DNA from: Perognathus longimembris pacificus
Taxonomy: Eukaryota > Chordata > Mammalia > Rodentia > Heteromyidae
DNA length: 64,000 nucleotides
NCBI RefSeq assembly: GCF_023159225.1
Contig: NC_063174.1
Span: 28,231,983-28,295,982 of the forward strand
Reading direction: 5' to 3'
The notes below the pieces were generated by a model. That model was given only the letters and a program-made list of their open reading frames with translations. It was not told the origin of the DNA and did not search any database. The translations under genes were made by a program, and so were the position numbers. Position 1 is the first letter of the stretch. Every line of letters starts with the position of its first letter. This document shows positions 35,113-45,414 of this stretch, one piece after another.

Positions 35113-35460
35113 TGAGTGCTGTCTCTCAAATCTTTTAGCTGAGTATCTATCTTTTCATATAACTCTTTTTCCTTCTGTTGGGGTTCACTTATCTTTCTGT
35201 TTGTGGATGCCATGAATTCCTCTATTACTTTATGTTTGGTTTCCTCATGTCCACATATTAATCTTTGGTTGGCCTCCTCACGCTCTAGATTACTTGTCTA
35301 AAGAGACTCAAACTTTTCATTCATCATTTTTAACAGCAGTGTTTGTAGAGCATTTTCAGGATTCTCCTCTAGGTCTTTGATTGACTCCTCTGTTTCCTGC
35401 TTATTTTGAGTGAGATGAGAGTCCCTGACTTTCCATCTCTCTTGTGTTTCTTCTGCCCAT
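35113..35460 (-). pseudogene. Outer L1: ORF1 N-terminal part after internal deletion
   Basis: Start codon at 35,458-35,460 on the reverse strand; coiled-coil-like section only. The RRM-like and C-terminal domains, the ORF1-ORF2 spacer, the whole endonuclease and the first RT blocks are absent because of the deletion at about 35,112. Confidence 0.82.
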
Positions 35461-35763
35461 TTGGATTGCAAATGCCAGTCTACAAGTACCTATAAGCCCA
35501 GTTTATGACCTGAAGCAAATCTTACCAAGTCTGGTTGTATAATCTTAGAGGTTCACTAACTTCTCTCTTTTTCTGTTGCAGATTTAGTGTTCCCACAGAA
35601 CACAATTTTAACATAAAAAAAACCAACCCTGAGCCCTTTATTCAGTAGCTAAACTATATACAGTTATAACTATGAACAAGTTTGTTCTTATGTTTGATTC
35701 TTTTTGGACTGATGGGATTGATCTGTGAACCCCTTTGACTCACTCAGATTGAACAAGGATACC

Positions 35764-36409
35764 TGTTGGGCCTGGGCAACTGCAGCTGTAATCAGGACAT
35801 GGGGGATGCAAGGCGAGTGAACCAATGAACATTTTATTATCAAGAGGGCCAGGGTTTAAGTAGTGTTAGAAAGAAACTTACAATTTCAAGGGTAAAAGGT
35901 TAACATAGCATGTGATCCATTATGATTATAGAAATTGAGGAATGCCATTACTGGGAGGAAAGAAGCTAATACAGAAGTTTATCCACTACAAAAGTTTGCT
36001 GCTTCAAAGAGAGTTTGCATATCTAAGGCTGAGCTATTTCCTAGCTATTATTTGCTCAGGACTTTGACCAGGACTCCATTCATCTAGAAGATACTCCCCT
36101 GTTTACTATGAAAAGACTGCCCAGAATACTTGGGAAGAAACTTTGCTAATTAGTAAGGAGAGGCTGTCCTCGTCATATTGAGAATCTACCACGTGAAGGC
36201 AGCTGGTCAACCTAGTCTCCTCAAGGAGACTTTGTATGGTGAAAGAGGAGATTCTCCTGACAAGGTGTGGCTTCCTTTGGCCCCCAGACACAAAGAAACT
36301 CCTTACTGAGAATATGTTCCCAAGGGCCTATTAGTATGCTAATAAGGCAAGGAAGTAACTGTGCTGAGGCTAAGTCTTCCACTTGGTCAAAGAAATTAAT
36401 TCTCCCACA
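35764..36409 (-). mobile_element. Solo LTR, class II-like, 646 bp, 6-bp TSD, nested in L1 5' UTR
   Basis: TG...CA-bounded; 6-bp repeat gatacc at 35,758-35,763 and 36,410-36,415. On the reverse strand an aataaa lies about 75 bases before the end, followed by a U5 similar to that of the LTR at 22,676-23,185. Solo, no viral genes. The reverse frame 36,106-36,291 is chance. Confidence 0.85.
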
Positions 36410-36415
36410 GATACC

Positions 36416-38179
36416 CTCTATCTAGCCTGCCAATAACCAGGATTCAGAGTCTGGAGGTCCTGGAAGTAAATTTAGGAGGATAAGTTAGGAGTAGTGAAGA
36501 GAATGGAGTAAAAGGAAAGGAAGATGATGATTTTGGTTTTGTTTCAGTGAAACAGAAAAGTAGAAAAGAGTAGAATAGGAAGAAAAAACAAGATTAAAAT
36601 GATATAAACAAAGTGTCAATAAAGAACAGGAAAGGTATTAATCAAAAGGAAATAATTTTAAAGAAAAAAACGAGAGAAGTAAAAAGAAAGAGAAAATAAA
36701 AGACAACTAGAACAAACAAATAAACAAAGAGATAAGAGTCTTCCTTGTGTGGGCGTCTTCTTTCCAGCCTCTGGTTTCCTTTTGATGGTCTGTTTTCCTA
36801 TGGCTTGGCTGGTTTGATTTGCTTTCTATTTGCAGGGGGTGAGTCACGGTGACCTTCCTCCCTAGTTAGTTAAATCCTAGTGCTGTGTGGTTTAAACAGC
36901 TTGAAGGTAGGATTTGGGTGCCTACTGTAACCGGGGGATGCTGAACAGTCTCGGGAACCATGGGTTCTCCTGTCTGCTTTTAACTCCACTGCTTTTAACT
37001 CCTGCCACAGGCCATGCTACAGAAGCATTGGGGCCGGGTGCCTCTGGCTGTGTTTACCAGAGGCTGAAAGCTGTGCACCCAGGGGAAGTTCCTCGACCTG
37101 GGTGAGGAGTCCTTCTCCTGAGTGGAGCTGGCTATGTGGCTCACCACGGCTTGTAGGTAGGAGTCGTGTGCCCTCTGTAACTGGGGGACATTGATCTTTC
37201 TTGGTAACTGTTTCTACTCCCTGTCTGTTTGTCTTGTGCCACCAGTAGCTGCTCATGGCTGGGACTCTGGCCAAGGGGTCAGCTGCCACCTTGGGGCTGT
37301 GACGGGGAGGGTGCCTCTGGATGTATTTACCTGAGTCTAAAAGCTGCACACATACACCAGAGAAGTTCCTCTCACCTGGGCAGGAGACCTTCTCCTGGGT
37401 GGAGCTGGCTTTGTGGTTCACTGCAGCATGCTGGTAGGAGTTGGATGCCCTCTGTAACTGGGTGGTGTTGATCAGCCTCGGGGACTATTGCTACTCAACC
37501 GTTGCTATTTCCTGTTTGTTTTGTGCAGCCAGTAGTTGCTTACCGCTATAACTCCAGCCATGGGGTTGGGAGCCTCGGGCAGTGTTTACTTGAGTATGAA
37601 AGCCACAGATCCTCCCATTTGGGTGGGGAGACCTTCACCTGGGCGGAGCTGGCCCTCACTGTTCAGTTACTCTTGCCCTTTTCAAAGATGGCCCCTTCAT
37701 TCTCACTTTCCCCTGGCTTGCTTTGTTTCTGGTCTGCTCTGGTTTGCCAGAGTCAAAGATGGTGTTTCACCCTGGTCAGGGAAGGGCTACCTTCCAGATG
37801 CTGCTCTGTAGGTGCAAGCACTAGTGAGAATGTCTTTTATAGTGTACTCATGCTTTCTCTGGAGTTTTGGCTCGTCCATGATCTGCCTGTGATCTGTGTC
37901 TGTCTGCTGCCCTTCTGTAATATTTCTCTCCTTGTCACGTGTGGGCTCTAAGTGAGTAAATTGCCAGGCGTGTCCAGTGGAACACCGCTGGAAGCTCAAA
38001 TCTGTTTTCTTAGGCCAGATGCTTTAATTTTTCCTTTCTTGCCAAAATCTGTATGCTATTATAATTTACTTGAGCTGTCTTTCCATGAGTGAAAGTTTCT
38101 CTGGAGTAGTAAAACTGGGTTCTTGGAGGGAGCTTAGATAGGGATCGGCTGCTCCTCCACCATTTTGTATGCTTCTTAC
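36416..38179 (-). promoter_or_regulatory. 5' UTR of the outer L1 with three tandem modules
   Basis: Three related blocks (gtaggattt..tactgtaac near 36,905; gtaggagtcg..ctctgtaac near 37,154; gtaggagttgg..ctctgtaac near 37,433), each followed by a 'gtgcctctgg/gagcctcggg...gtttacc' block (37,037; 37,311; 37,568). The unit length is about 250-280 bp. The other L1 5' UTRs here have two such blocks. Frames such as 37,017-37,421 and 37,502-37,951 are unsupported. Confidence 0.75.
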
Positions 38180-38480
38180 CATGAGTTCTTAAAAGCAGTG
38201 AATATTCTTCAGCTGCTTAGAACTGGAGGGAAGGTAGTAGGGGAAGGACTCTACCATTGCTGACTTTGAAGATGGACCAAGAAAGCTACAAATCAAGGAA
38301 TGTGGGCAGTTTGTAAAAGCTAGAAAAGACACAGAAATGGATTATCCTTGGAGGATTCCAGAAAGGAACACAACCTTGATTACACTTTGGTTTTAGTTTA
38401 TTGAGACTTGTATCTGATTCTAACCTATAGAATATAAGGCAAAGTGAATAAATGTACATTTATTAAACATCTAACTTTGC
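38180..38480 (+). mobile_element. Ancient MLT1-like repeat, right half
   Basis: Starts with the right TSD catgagttct (38,180-38,189) and continues with ttaaaagcagtgaatatt, ctttgaagatggaccaag, caaggaatgtgggcagt and further MLT1-type tail sequence. Same order as the uninterrupted copy at 39,412-39,556. Confidence 0.75.
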
Positions 38481-38886
38481 GATAATTTGCAATCATAGCA
38501 ATAAAAAATTGAATGAGTAAACTCTGTAAAAGAATGCCATGCTTTTTAATGAGATGAAACTTTAGGAATTAGTATTGGCAGTTAAGTCTCATCCTCAATT
38601 GTTCATTGTAGAGATAGAACATTAAAAATTGAGAGACACAGATCTAAAGTTCATTGACTGTGTTACAGTAAGCTAGTGAGAAACAGCCTTTCATAGTGAA
38701 TATTTTGGACCAGGTAACCAAAAGGAAGGAAGACAAACACAAGCAAAGAAACATGTGAATACTTGACCTTCGACCACTTGAAAGAAAAGAAAATGACCTG
38801 ACGTGAAGTCCTGAATAGAAGTGTTACCTCAACCTGTCTGATTCTCACCTCTTTCACAAAGTGGGGATTATAGCTATATTACATCA

Positions 38887-38942
<56 letters not shown>

Positions 38943-39297
38943 CGCTTTGGTAAAATATTACCTTTGTTAGGGATGTAATTTTCAGGCTACAGTATTAATG
39001 ATGTTTTTTCATGAGAAGAAATTCTATAATTAGATTTCATAGAAGTTGTGAATTCATAGCAAGGTGACAACAAAAGAAAGAAAGAACAGTGCATATTTAA
39101 AAAGCATGGTGATATAGTGGAAAAGGGAAGCACAACCAAAATTCTCTGAAATACTTAGAAGGTGGCCAAAAAACACAGGTATCTAATTTTTCACTATTGA
39201 TATCACAGGTAAACAACATGTAGTTATTTGAAAAATCACCCCGATGCCAATGGAAGATTGATTTACCTGTGGTTTGAGATCATGATGTTTGAGATCT
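38481..39297. other. No gene recognised
   Basis: Holds the TG microsatellite at 38,888-38,940. The reverse frame 38,663-38,857 is unsupported. Confidence 0.5.
38888..38940. repeat. (TG)n microsatellite, about 26 units
   Basis: One early interruption (cg at 38,891-38,892), then a pure run. Confidence 0.97.
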
Positions 39298-39556
39298 CAG
39301 TGGCCTCAAAGATGTCAATATTAGAAGCTTGGGAACTTGTGCATAGGTTATCTTTTTGACAAAAGAGGCTTTGCCCATATGAAAATTTGAGGACAGATTA
39401 TTCTGGATCACCCAGACTGGCCCAACCTAACAACATGAGTTCTTAAAAGCAGTGAATATTTCTCAGCTGCATAGAACTGGGGGGAAGGGCTCCACCATTG
39501 CTGACTTTGAAGACAGACCAAGAAAGCTACAAATCAACGAATGTGGGCAGTTCGTG
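39298..39556 (+). mobile_element. Ancient MLT1-like repeat, uninterrupted copy
   Basis: Matches 21,240-21,412 joined to 38,190-38,320, with small indels. It shows the sequence at the insertion point before L1 arrival: aacatgagttcttaaaagc at about 39,430-39,448. Confidence 0.78.
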
Positions 39557-39616
39557 AGCTCTCATAGGAATCTTTGGGGGAAATGTTTCTTTCAGTGATT
39601 ATAAATAACAGTATAC

Positions 39617-39845
39617 TTGCTGGGTGCCTGTGGCTCACACCTGTAATTCTAGTTACACAGGAGGCTGAGATCTGAGGATTACAATTCAAAGCTAGCCCAG
39701 GCAACCATGTCCAGGAGACTCTTATATCCAATTAACCATCAAAAAGCTGGAAGTGGAACTGTGGCTGAACTGGTAGTTAGCTTTGAACACAAAAGCTCAG
39801 AGACAGTGTGCAGGCCCTGAGTTCAAGCCCCAGGACCAACATAAG
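39617..39845 (+). mobile_element. SINE-B
   Basis: Head gctgggtgcctgtggctcac, then gaggctgagatctgaggatt, cttatatccaattaacc, then the tRNA-like unit and the ending gttcaagccccaggac. Confidence 0.9.
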
Positions 39846-40104
39846 AACAGTAAAAGCAACAATGAAACCCCCACAAGAGTACACTTATATGGAGATCAAA
39901 ATAATAGTGTAAAGGGCATAATATCTCCCTGCTGCCTTATTACATTGTCCTACATCAATCCTTCTATGTTCAAAGAACACCTCTTCTATTTCTGTATCTT
40001 TTTCACTTGGAAGTTACAAAATACCCCAAGTATTTTTTGGGGGGAGGGGGTGATTTTGATTAAGGAGTTAAGTTCACTAAGAGTAACACAGCTGGCTCCT
40101 AATT

Positions 40105-40155
<51 letters not shown>

Positions 40156-40158
40156 TTT
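40105..40158. repeat. (TTTA)n microsatellite at a SINE tail
   Basis: About 13 units, on the A-tail side of the following SINE-A. Confidence 0.95.
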
Positions 40159-40350
40159 GGCCAGTCCTGGGGCTTGGACTCAGAGCCTAAGCACTGTCCC
40201 TGGCTTCTTTTTGCTCAAGGCTAGCACTCTGCCACTTGAGCCACAGCACCACTTCCAGCCTTTTTCTGTATATGTGGTGCTGGGGAATTGAACCCAGAGC
40301 CTCATGTATACGAGGCAAGCACTCTTGTCACTAGGCCATATCCCCAGCCC
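40159..40350 (-). mobile_element. SINE-A, cluster member 1
   Basis: Reverse strand has both units. Flanked by cctaattttat (40,098-40,108 and 40,350-40,360). Confidence 0.93.
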
Positions 40351-40375
40351 CTAATTTTATGTTATGTTATTTTAT

Positions 40376-40423
<48 letters not shown>

Positions 40424-40437
40424 TTATTTATTTATTT
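40376..40437. repeat. (TATC)n/(TTTA)n microsatellite at a SINE tail
   Basis: About 11 TATC units followed by TTTA units. Confidence 0.95.
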
Positions 40438-40630
40438 GGCCAGTCCTGGGGCTTGGACTCAAGGCCTGAGCACTGTCCCTGGCTTCTTCTTGCTCAAAGC
40501 TAGCACTCTGCCACTTGAGCCACAGCGCCATTTCTGGCCATTTTCTGTATATGTGGTGTTGGGGAATCGAACCCAGGGCCTCATGTATATGAGGCAAGCA
40601 CCCTTGCCACTAGGCCATAACCCCAGCCCC
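40438..40630 (-). mobile_element. SINE-A, cluster member 2
   Basis: Reverse strand with a clean head (ggggctggggttatggccta) and ggttcgattcc B-box. Flanked by the same target word as member 1: 40,350-40,360 and 40,631-40,641. Confidence 0.93.
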
Positions 40631-40860
40631 CCTAATTTTATTTCTAATTGTATTTTAATTTTTATATATCCTATATTCTATTGTAACTTTTGTAATTTCA
40701 AATGATAGCGTTAAAATATTGGTATCTTGGTATATTACATTTAGTCAGCACTTTAAAATCCATAGCCTCAGGAAATTAGTACTCCTACAGTAACCTCTAC
40801 CTTCCCTATTTATTTGTTGAATTACTTTGTATATGTATTTCCTTGCCTTTCAAAAACTAC

Positions 40861-41055
40861 TTTTTTTTTGCCAGTCCTGGGGTTTGAACTCAAGTCTGGG
40901 GCACTGTCCCTGAGCTTCTTTTGGCTCAAGCCTACTACCACTTGAGTCACAGCTCCACTTCCAGCCTTTTCTGTTTAGGTGGTACTGAAGAATTGAACCC
41001 AGGGCTTCATGCATGCTAGGCAAGCACTCTACCACTAAGCCCCATTCTCAGCCCC
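40861..41055 (-). mobile_element. SINE-A, cluster member 3, diverged
   Basis: T-run at 40,861-40,869, then a reverse-strand SINE-A with more substitutions than its neighbours (for example in the head: gggcttagtggtagagtgc). Target-like words lie on both sides (caaaaactacttt / ccaaactaacttt). Confidence 0.9.
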
Positions 41056-41069
41056 CAAACTAACTTTAT

Positions 41070-41267
41070 TTTTTTGCCAGTCCTGGGGCTTGAACTCAGG
41101 GCCTGGGCACTGTCCCTGGCTTCTTTTTGCTCAAGGCTAGCACTCTGCCACTTGAGCCATAGCTCCACTTCTGGCCTTTTCTATATATATGGTGCTGCGG
41201 AATTGAACCCAGGGCTTTATGTATACAAGGCAAGCACTCTTGCCACTGGGCCATATTCCCAGCCCCC
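41070..41267 (-). mobile_element. SINE-A, cluster member 4
   Basis: Starts 15 bases after member 3, same orientation, less diverged. Flanked by ccaaactaacttt (41,055-41,067) and ccaaaacaacttt (41,267-41,279). Confidence 0.92.
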
Positions 41268-41479
41268 CAAAACAACTTTTTAAATAAAAGATTGATGGGA
41301 GGGAGCGTTTGAATTTGTATGTGTCTGAAAGGCTATCACTTCTGCCTTCTGCACTTGATTAGAATATTTTTTGCACATAGATTTTTTACATTTCAACATC
41401 ATTCTTTTTTTTTTTAATCTTTGTAGGCCAAGCTCCCTCTTTTTCTAAAGTTCAAGGTTACTGGTAAGAAGTAACACAT

Positions 41480-41925
41480 GAAATGGACACTAGTAGCTCA
41501 CATCTATAATCCTAGCTACTTAGGAGGCCGAGATAAGAGGATCAAGATTTGAAGCCAGGCTAGGAAGAAAAGGCCATGAGACCATCTTCAATTAACAACA
41601 AGAAATAAGGATCAGAATTCGAAGTGTGACTTAAGTGGTAGTGCACCACTCGAGTGAACAAAGCCAAACAAGGGCTGAAGGCCCTGAGTTCAAGCTTTTT
41701 CAAGTCCTAGTTCAAGTCCTAGGCCTTGGACTCAGGGCCTGAGCACCTTCCCTGGCTTCTTCCCGCTCAAGGCTAGCACTCTGCCACCTGAGCCATAGTG
41801 CCCCTTCTGGCCGTTTTCCATATATGTGGTGCTGGGGAATTGAACCGAGAGCTTCATGTGTAGAAGGCAAGCGCTCTTGCCACTAGGCCATATTCCTAGC
41901 CCCAGAGTTCAAGCCTTAATACTGA
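41480..41925 (+). mobile_element. SINE-B, split near its end by a SINE-A
   Basis: Body 41,480-41,697 (agctcacatctataatccta … cttaagtggtagtgcacc … ggccctgagttcaagc); the tail resumes at 41,905. Diverged. Confidence 0.82.
41698..41904 (-). mobile_element. SINE-A, variant subfamily, nested in SINE-B
   Basis: TSD gagttcaagctt (41,686-41,697) and gagttcaagcctt (41,905-41,917). Shares diagnostic differences with the copy at 62,728-62,931: cttcccgctcaagg, cacctgagcc, gaaccgagagcttc, aggcaagcgctc on the plus strand. Confidence 0.92.
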
Positions 41926-41935
41926 TACTGACAGG

Positions 41936-42022
41936 AGAGGCAGAGAGACAGAGACAGAGAGAAAGAGACAAAGAGAGAAAGAGATAGAGAGAGGAAGGAA
42001 GGAAGAAAGGAAAGAAGGGCAG
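41936..42022. repeat. (GA)n-rich purine microsatellite
   Basis: GAGA/GGAAGGAA purine tract. The reverse frame 41,916-42,194 over it is compositional. Confidence 0.93.
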
Positions 42023-42106
42023 GAGGGAGAGAGTAAGACGTTAGCCTGATTCTCTTTCTTTGATGAGTAATCAAATTCAAATTTGGGGGGCTTTTCTCTT
42101 CATTCT

Positions 42107-42515
42107 TGTTAGGTCTGCCTGGGAGAACAGCCCCCTCCCACCCCACTTCCTCTTCAGGAATGGCAGCCCAATGTGTAGCCTTACCAGAAATCACCTGCCT
42201 GAAACCACCTGACTGTGATTCAGCAAAGGACCCCAGACGCTGAGGTCACTTCCTCATCTGCTGTGGTCACTTCCTGAACCAACCCAGTCACACCTCCTTC
42301 AGACAGTGAGAGGCTCCTTAGGCTCTGAGATCACTTTTGCGTCCTCTGTGGTCACACCTCTAGCCTTTCCCTATATAATCCAACTCACCCATAAGCCCCT
42401 CCCTCTTCCTTTCTCTCTCCACAGGCCTCCATCTCATGAGGCAGACAGTTTGCTCTTCCCCAATAAGCTCTTTTCTGACTGAACCATGTGGCAGTCTCCT
42501 TTGCCAAACTTTACA
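42107..42515 (+). mobile_element. Solo LTR, 409 bp, 5-bp TSD
   Basis: TG...CA-bounded, flanked by attct (42,102-42,106 and 42,516-42,520). It has a TATA-like ctatataatcc at about 42,371 and an aataag stretch at about 42,461 ahead of a short U5. The repeated 'ggtcacttcct/ggtcacacct' words upstream could be enhancer-like repeats. No internal viral region. Class uncertain (ERV1- or MaLR-like). Confidence 0.75.
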
Positions 42516-42520
42516 ATTCT

Positions 42521-43517
42521 TGGTATCTTCGACAGTGTTTTGTTTTGTTTTCCATTATGTTCAGGACTATATGACCTTTAAATATCAACTGCTTGGAAGA
42601 GAAGTTTCAATACATGAATCATGGATCATACACATTTATTCTATAGAAATACTTGTTGATAACTGGGTAGCTATGATGGAAGATTCGGGGAGAAGGATTT
42701 GGTTATTCTCAAGAATAATTATAGCTATAACGTTCGGTATTTTGTGTCTTTACTGTTGAAAGGTCATTTTGTGCTAAGATCTTTGAAAATGTCTCAATCC
42801 TCCGAACATACTAGAAGGTGGGTAATAACATGACTCCCATTTTTTTCACACAAGAAAATAGCCACAGAGCCATGCTGACCAAATAGCTGGACACTTCAAT
42901 GATTAAGAAAATCCATCCCAGGTGCATTTTCTTGATCAGACTTTTATAAAACTTTTTATTTTAAAATCTTCTTTGTACCTCACATTTTAAAAAGGAGTTA
43001 CTTACTGGAAGACACTATTTAAATGAGAATCAGAGTAGGCTTGCCCTTGATTTCATTTCTATGGCTAAATTAATGGCTAATCTGTTTTCTTTAACATTTG
43101 GCTAGCTTCATTTGGAATATAAATTCAACAGCTTTTCATTCTGTTGCTTTTGATTAACATGCTGGCTTAATGACGGGTATTAGTTGAGAGAGGCAATTCT
43201 CCCTTATTTTCATCCACTTTAATAATATTTCATGTGTGAGTACTTTATGGTCTCTACCCTCTAGCAAAATAAGAAACACACAAATAACCTTGAGAGGAGA
43301 GTCATATTGTTTGGTTTCTATTCCACCAGTTTAATGATTCTAAAACTACAAAAATAATCAAAAGTTTGCTCCTCTCTCAGTTTCTTGACCTTCAGATTCC
43401 AATTAAAAAGAAATTATAATCCCTTGGACACATGTTATTTCCAGTAACAGTTCCACCTTTGAAATTTTAAAAGCCAATCAAGACTCTTGAATTCTCTTAT
43501 TCCACTGAATTGTTTTG
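42521..43517. other. No gene recognised
   Basis: 1 kb of AT-rich sequence. The frame 42,436-42,759, which begins in the LTR, has no domain. Confidence 0.5.
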
Positions 43518-43740
43518 TGTTTTGGTGGCTCATGGGTCTTGGACACAGGGCCTCGGCACTGTCCCCAAGGTCTTCTGCTCAAGGCTAGTGCTCTACCACT
43601 TTGAGCCACAGTGCCACTTCTGAGTTTTGAGGAGTTAATTGGATATGAGGGTCTCACAGGGACTTACCTGCCTGAGCTGACTCCAAACCGTGATCCTCAG
43701 ATCTCAGCCTCCTGAGTAGTTAGTATTACAGCTGTGCATG
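43518..43740 (-). mobile_element. SINE-B
   Basis: Plus strand shows the reverse-complement tRNA-like unit (ctcaaggctagtgctctacc) and 7SL-like head (cagcctcctgagtagttag). Confidence 0.85.
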
Positions 43741-44799
43741 CTTTTTTGATTTTGTTTTTTACTAATGAAACTACTGGCCTTATGAGACAATTTTGACACT
43801 GTCTTAGTTTAGCAGTTTTCTTGTGGCCTCTCTTCCTTCTCAGTTATACTGGATTCGTTTTTCATAATTTTCTTATATGTGCTTCTGTTCTTCCCCATCT
43901 TAATGTTAGAAATATCTCAGGCTATTGGGGTACCATGTGGGAATAAGGACATTAGTTCAGGAAGAACTTGGCAAGGCAAAATTTTGCTTCTGCAGAAGCC
44001 TGTGCTACTCACAGGAAAACAGTAAGCAAGTGAATGGGCAGGATGTTCACCCGTGTTTTATCCTTGATGTATTACTGCTCCTTATTCTGATTGGTCAGAA
44101 ATTCGTCTCACAACCTACAAAATTACCTAGTTTGAAGAGGATTAGTAGTTTATCTGAAAAATCAACCAGGACCAGGATACCTGGCCCAAACAGGAACCTG
44201 TTAGGAAAACAAGGGATGTGGCTTAGCTAAAATTGCTTTTTGTGAGATGGTGGTTACTCTTAAAATAATTGTGCTCTTATAAGGACCTACCTTGACAGAA
44301 AAAAAATTCTAGCTCCTACTCTATTCTTCTAGTCTATTCAGTCACAGTCCATGCAGATTTTGTGATATTCCTTTTATATCCACTAATTTATTTGTTCTTG
44401 TAGGAGCTATTTAATGTGTACCATAGAGCACCAGTCACTGAATGTAGCAGTGAACAAGTTCAATACAATCTGTATTTGTAGACAGCTTAGTTTTGGTGAT
44501 GGGAAATGGACAACACATAGGTCAATTCAGGTCAGTGAAGTAAGCATCCAGTCATTTGGGTAAGGGTTGCTGTTCAACCAGGGCTTCTAGTTTCAGTGAG
44601 GCTTTCACCGGTTCTCATCTACTTGAATTGTCTTAGTTCTGAATTGTTACTGGTGCCTTTTAGCAAGTATTATTTACTGCATGTGTCCTTATCTTGTTCA
44701 ACCCATTCATTATCATCACATAACTTTCCTTCATACTCCCCCCGCCACAAAAATCACCAGTTATTAATTATGTGTTATTTAGCTTTTACTATAAAATAA
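43741..44799. other. No gene recognised
   Basis: The plus frame 43,925-44,230 (101 codons) has no recognisable domain. Nothing else seen. Confidence 0.45.
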
Positions 44800-45175
44800 T
44801 ACTTGGAAAAATCAACACGAGAGGCCCCAGAGTTTGTATATTTCAGCAAATACTTGCTTGGCCCCATTACTTTTAGGCCTATGGTGAGGCAGAGCATCAT
44901 GGCGGGAGCTTGTCGATGAGGCCTTTGCTCATTTAATGGTAGCCCAGGAGCAAAGGGGGGGCAGAAGGAGAGAGAGAGTAAGAGAGAGAGAGAAAGAGAG
45001 AGAGAGAGGTTCCAATATTCCTTTCAAGGATATGTTCCCAATGATCTAACTTCCTCTCACAGGGCCCTATCTCTTAAAGTTTCCACTACCTCCAAATAGT
45101 GCCACAGGCTAGAGAGCCAGACTTTAACATGTGGATCTTTGGGATACACTCTCCAAGTCATGGTCTGTTCCATCA
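44800..45175 (+). mobile_element. MaLR-like LTR relic
   Basis: Motif order: catcatggcgggagc, a GA tract, gatctaacttcctctcacag, agtttccactacctccaaat, agtgccacaggct, actttaacatgtgg. This follows the THE1/MST/MLT1 pattern. Confidence 0.55.
44966..45008. repeat. (GA)n microsatellite
   Basis: Pure GA/AGAG run inside the MaLR-like relic. Confidence 0.95.
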
Positions 45176-45414
45176 ATTTCAAAATTCAACTCCAGTTAGT
45201 GACAACTATTTATATCACCACTTATCACTCCATGTTCTTTCTTCTTTTCCAGCCAGTGTCAATCTCTCCATCAAGCTGATTAATCTCATTTATTCTAGTC
45301 AGAAGACTTTATAATTAGCCTTTTCCTTTCCTTTTATTTTGCCAACCTAGAAATATATGTAATTTATCATGCTCCATCTTTAATAACAATGATTGCCAGT
45401 CATAGAACATATGC

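Larger units (their letters stand above)
21413..38179 (-). mobile_element. Outer L1, originally full-length, split by many insertions
   Basis: A reverse-strand L1 whose 3' UTR begins at 21,425 and whose 5' end (…gctgctcctccacc… on the plus strand) lies at about 38,165. TSD catgagttct is at 21,403-21,412 and 38,180-38,189. Its own sequence is 21,413-21,621, 32,318-32,974, 33,808-35,763 and 36,410-38,179. The rest is the middle L1, a chimeric insert and an LTR. An internal deletion at about 35,112 joins the middle of ORF2 directly to the N-terminal part of ORF1. It is more diverged than the L1 inside it. Confidence 0.85.

Noticed and set aside
37017..37951. Several 80-149 codon frames in a GC-richer block that looked exon-like
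   Set aside because: The block is the 5' UTR of the outer L1. Homologous blocks occur in three other L1s here and the frames are not shared between them.
40098..41280. Regularly spaced repeats considered as a CRISPR-like array
   Set aside because: The repeats are about 195-bp SINE-A copies with A-tail microsatellites between them. The genome is mammalian and there are no spacers.
43925..44230. 101-codon plus frame as a candidate exon
   Set aside because: No domain, no convincing splice context that I could support, and the length is within what chance allows in 64 kb.
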